From: Labrenzia sp. CE80
Lineage (GTDB): Bacteria; Pseudomonadota; Alphaproteobacteria; Rhizobiales; Stappiaceae
NCBI RefSeq assembly: GCF_009650605.1
Contig: NZ_WAJT01000001.1
Coordinates: 930,001-994,000 of the forward strand
DNA: 64,000 bases
Direction of reading: 5' to 3'
Part shown: positions 61,520 through 64,000 of the stretch, piece after piece
Layout of the letters: every line of letters starts with the position of its first letter
Numbering within the stretch: the first letter of the stretch is position 1
Program-made: the position numbers and the translations under genes
Notes under the pieces: generated by a model
The model's database searches: none
What the model was told of the DNA's origin: nothing
What the model saw: only the letters and a program-made list of their open reading frames with translations

Positions 61520-62814
61520 TCGGCAGCTTCCATGACCGGCATTGGGTCTGCGCGGGTTTCCCAGGGCAAGCTTGCGCCCAGGCGCCGTGCCACGGAAAGC
61601 CCTGCCGAAAGGCCGTCCTCGTGGAATCCGTGCCCGGCCCATGCGCCGCAGAACCAGGTGTTGTTGACGCCCTGGATGTCATCCAGGTTTTTCTGTGCGT
61701 TGATGGCTGCCGCATCAAACTGCGGATGATCATAGACAAAATGGGCGAAAGTCAGATCGTCTTTTGGAGGTTTGGGAGGGTTCAGGGTTACGAACAGCGG
61801 CTTGCTCCGGTCGATGTTCTGGAGCTTGTTCATCCAGTAGCTGACTGTTACTTCCCGGCGAGAGTCCGGATTGTTATCCGCCATGTAGTTCCATGACGAC
61901 CACACGGACTTTCTCAAGGGCATCAGTCTTTCGTCGCGGTGCAGATAGACATTATTTGGACGGTAGCGGATGGCGCTCAGAAGTTCGCGCTCACGGTTTG
62001 AGGCATCCGAAAGCATGGACAATGCCTGATCCGTGTGGCTTGCGAGGATGACCTGATCGAACAGCTCGCTCTGGCCGGTGCTGTCCTGGACATGCACTTT
62101 GCCGTTCTCGCGGCGGATGTCCGTCACCATGGCGCCGTAGCGGATCTGGCCAGCAAGCGGGGCGAGAAGCTTTGAGACATAGTTTCGGCTTCCACCTGAA
62201 ATCGTGCGCCAGATCGGTCTGTCAAAATTGATCAGCCGATGGTTCTCGAAAAAGCTGACGAAGCTCTCTGCCGGATAGTCCTGAACATCCTCGAGAGGGG
62301 TGGACCAGATGGCGGCGCCCATAGGCAAAAGGTAGTCGTTAGTGAAGGCTTTCGAGTAGCCGCCAAGCTCAAGGTATTGGCCGAGAGATAGGCCATCGAG
62401 CCTTCCTGCTGCGTTGTCCGCGGCGCAGGCCTTATTGAAGCGGAAGATGTCTCGCAGCATCCACAGGAAGCGGGGCGACAGCAGGTTGCTGCGCTTGGCG
62501 AAAACCGTATTCAGCGTCTGGCCGGACCATTCCTGGCGGCCACCACGAGAGGAGAGGGCAAAGCTCATATCGCTTGACTCTGTCTCGATCTGAAGGTGGT
62601 CGAGCAGGGCGGTGAAATTGGGATAATTGAGTTCGTTGTAGACAATGAAACCGGTGTCGACTGCGATCTTCGTGCCGTCATAGTCCACGTCGACCGTCGC
62701 GCTATGCCCGCCCGGGCGAATTCGCTTTTCGTAGAGGACGACGTGGTGATCGTTACTGAGTGCCCAAGCGGCACTATTTCCGGCAATGCCAGAGCCGATG
62801 ACGGCGATCCGCAT
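61516..62814 (-). CDS. FAD-dependent amine-oxidase-like oxidoreductase
   Basis: 432-residue flavoprotein. The FAD motif is IAVIGSGIAGNSAAWAL (GxGxxG at residues 7-12) followed by VVLYEKRIRPGGHSATVDV; the late GxG-type segment WFCGAWAGHGFHEDGLSAGLSVARRLG completes the FAD site. It belongs to the NAD(P)-binding/amine-oxidase family next to CFA synthases, suspected to desaturate or oxidise fatty acyl chains (inference). First gene of the operon, with AAGGA 7 nt before the ATG at 62814 and an ECF-type promoter further upstream. Confidence 0.9.
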   Translation of the reverse strand: MRIAVIGSGIAGNSAAWALSNDHHVVLYEKRIRPGGHSATVDVDYDGTKIAVDTGFIVYNELNYPNFTALLDHLQIETESSDMSFALSSRGGRQEWSGQTLNTVFAKRSNLLSPRFLWMLRDIFRFNKACAADNAAGRLDGLSLGQYLELGGYSKAFTNDYLLPMGAAIWSTPLEDVQDYPAESFVSFFENHRLINFDRPIWRTISGGSRNYVSKLLAPLAGQIRYGAMVTDIRRENGKVHVQDSTGQSELFDQVILASHTDQALSMLSDASNRERELLSAIRYRPNNVYLHRDERLMPLRKSVWSSWNYMADNNPDSRREVTVSYWMNKLQNIDRSKPLFVTLNPPKPPKDDLTFAHFVYDHPQFDAAAINAQKNLDDIQGVNNTWFCGAWAGHGFHEDGLSAGLSVARRLGASLPWETRADPMPVMEAAE

Positions 62815-62868
62815 GGCAAATCCTTTTCTTTCGACCACCCGGGAAGTGGCCTGATCTGTCTTGTGTTG

Positions 62869-62898
62869 GATCTACGGGGCTTGGTTTTAAACGGATCA
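62869..62898 (-). promoter_or_regulatory. ECF11 (RpoE)-type promoter upstream of the FAD-DUF1365-CFA operon
   Basis: On the minus strand, TGATCC (62898-62893), an 18-nt spacer and TAGATC (62874-62869), 55 bp before the ATG. Same -35 and same spacing as the chrR-like promoter. Confidence 0.6.
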
Positions 62899-62928
62899 CC
62901 TTTCAAGAGAACTAGCTATTGAAAACAA

Positions 62929-62964
62929 TAAAAAAATCGGCCCGACGCGGCGTCGAGCCGATTT
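62929..62964 (-). terminator. intrinsic terminator after the last minus-strand gene
   Basis: Fourteen pairs on minus RNA (62934-62947/62951-62964, one G-U that would be a mismatch on plus), 3-nt loop, then a T run. It ends the transcript of the secreted-protein gene just upstream of the FAD operon's promoter. Confidence 0.92.
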
Positions 62965-62989
62965 GGTAACGCCAGCAAAGGCATATGTT

Positions 62990-63616
62990 TCAGACGCGGA
63001 TGGTGTCGACCAGCCAAGACCAGGCAACTTCAAACTGAGCGACGGCTGTGTCGAAAAAGGTGAGGACTGTCGTCCAGATTCTCTGCCCGACCGCAGCCAT
63101 TTCCAGTAACGGTGTGCTCTTTTTTTCAGGCGCAGCTTCGACAAATTCTACTGACGTGCTCTCTTGCCCATCTTCGACGATCCGGCGCGTCACCATGATC
63201 TGACCCTCGATCTCAAGCCGGCTCTCGTCGGATTTGGCGATACGCGTTGCAGGGTCGACTGAACGCACTACAACAGCGCGGCCGTCGGGTAACAGGTGTG
63301 TTTCGTTTGGACGGACTTCTGAATCGTAGATGACCTCTCCATAACTGTCGATGAGCTCGACCCAGATGGTGTCGCGTCCGAACAACTCGATCTCGCCGAC
63401 CCATATGGTCAGGTCGCTGTTAAGAGGGTCAACTTGCTCCGTGCTGGCCGATGCGACGGTTACCGCCAGCTGATCTTCTTCCAGCGTCACGGTTTCCTGC
63501 GGCAGCGGTGACGCAGATGCCTTTTGGCTCTGTGCGGCCAGCCCAAGAATCAGCAGAGCCGTGCAAAGGGCGGTGATGAGCGCACTTGGGCGCGTGATTT
63601 CCATAATGCGGTGCAT
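62990..63616 (-). CDS. hypothetical secreted protein
   Basis: 208-residue protein of no recognised family. The N-terminal segment LITALCTALLILGLAAQSQKASA is a signal peptide cleaved near residue 35. The mature part has two short beta-rich stretches (DLTIWVGEIELFGRDTIWVELIDSYGE and HLLPDGRAVVVRSVDPATRI) and an amphipathic helix near the C-terminus (MAAVGQRIWTTVLTFFDTAVAQFEVAWSWLVDTI) that may attach to membrane. The start at 63616 has AGGAGG 5 nt upstream. Own terminator, so probably monocistronic. Confidence 0.75.
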   Translation of the reverse strand: MHRIMEITRPSALITALCTALLILGLAAQSQKASASPLPQETVTLEEDQLAVTVASASTEQVDPLNSDLTIWVGEIELFGRDTIWVELIDSYGEVIYDSEVRPNETHLLPDGRAVVVRSVDPATRIAKSDESRLEIEGQIMVTRRIVEDGQESTSVEFVEAAPEKKSTPLLEMAAVGQRIWTTVLTFFDTAVAQFEVAWSWLVDTIRV

Positions 63617-64000
63617 GTGTGCCTCCTGGGGCAGATACATCCTTTCAACGCGCGCAGTCGATTAAGGTTTCAAGGTTGCTTGTTTTCTTGTCCAACCCAC
63701 TCGGTTTCTGTCACGCTTAAGCCATTATTGCACCACAATTGGTATCTGATGTGTGATTTAAATCGCAAATCTGCGTGATATTGTTATGATTTGCTTAACA
63801 TCTATGGCGCTCTTGTGTCGCGTTGTAATGTGTTTTCAATTGCTTGAGTATGTAATCATTGTAATTATTGCGGATAATATTTTCCTTTTGTTTCCTATTG
63901 AAAAATCGACATAGACTTTGTTTTGGTTACCATGCGTTAGCTGAATACTGCGTACTATCCATCTGTAGTTGTATAGAGGCGAGGTTTCGATACGTGGTGC
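63617..64000. other. gene-free end of window
   Basis: 384 bp without a supportable gene. From about 63770 on the sequence is distinctly AT-rich. It should contain the promoter of the secreted-protein gene and possibly that of a gene beyond the window. Confidence 0.5.

Overview
The window looks like chromosomal DNA of a marine-type alphaproteobacterium. The general amino-acid transporter (aapJQMP), a heterotetrameric sarcosine oxidase (soxBDAG), the glutathione-dependent formaldehyde pathway, a ChrR-type cupin protein, an NDUFS4-like complex I subunit and lipid A-modifying genes together suggest the Rhizobiales/Stappiaceae (Roseibium/Labrenzia-like). The genus is an inference from gene content only. 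Coding density is high. I saw no insertion sequence, prophage, CRISPR array or rRNA.

Layout. 0.1-2.2 kb: Nudix hydrolase and a Pit-type phosphate permease. 2.3-4.7 kb: tungstate transporter tupBCA on the minus strand, with a ModE-like dyad in front. 4.9-13.7 kb: one-carbon region. soxBDAG (minus) oxidises sarcosine and releases a formaldehyde-level carbon. The divergent frmA-GNAT-fghA genes (plus) can oxidise free formaldehyde to formate. 13.7-16.3 kb: a cytochrome P450 translationally coupled to an LpxL-like acyltransferase. 16.3-20.5 kb: housekeeping genes (DUF423, M3 peptidase, AAA ATPase, DUF2306, PPOX flavoprotein). 21.0-26.3 kb: branched-chain-type ABC transporter with a Tat-exported binding protein. 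26.4-35.7 kb: assorted metabolic and small genes and three tRNAs (Glu, Pro, Arg).

35.9-40.5 kb is the most unusual segment. It holds a SARP/BTAD-TPR regulator, two short proteins that resemble nitrile-hydratase-like leader peptides (NHLP), and a divergent stand-alone YcaO protein. This reads as a compact RiPP (modified peptide) locus without the usual partner cyclase, dehydrogenase, protease or exporter nearby.

40.5-46.0 kb: CAP-domain lipoprotein, phosphodiesterase, then four genes (ArnT-like transferase, PAP2 phosphatase, GT2, LAB_N protein) that look like a lipid A or polyprenyl-phosphate sugar system. 46.0-52.0 kb: metC and aapJQMP. 52.1-57.5 kb: META protein, sulfurtransferase, AlaX, LysE exporter, cardiolipin synthase, cysteine synthase. 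57.7-62.9 kb: a ChrR-like protein plus SDR, facing a FAD oxidoreductase-DUF1365-CFA-synthase operon. Both units are preceded by the same TGATCC-N18-TA promoter pattern, as expected for an RpoE/ChrR (ECF11-type) oxidative-stress regulon. The ChrR homologue has lost the cysteines of its anti-sigma zinc motif. The window ends with a secreted protein of unknown function.
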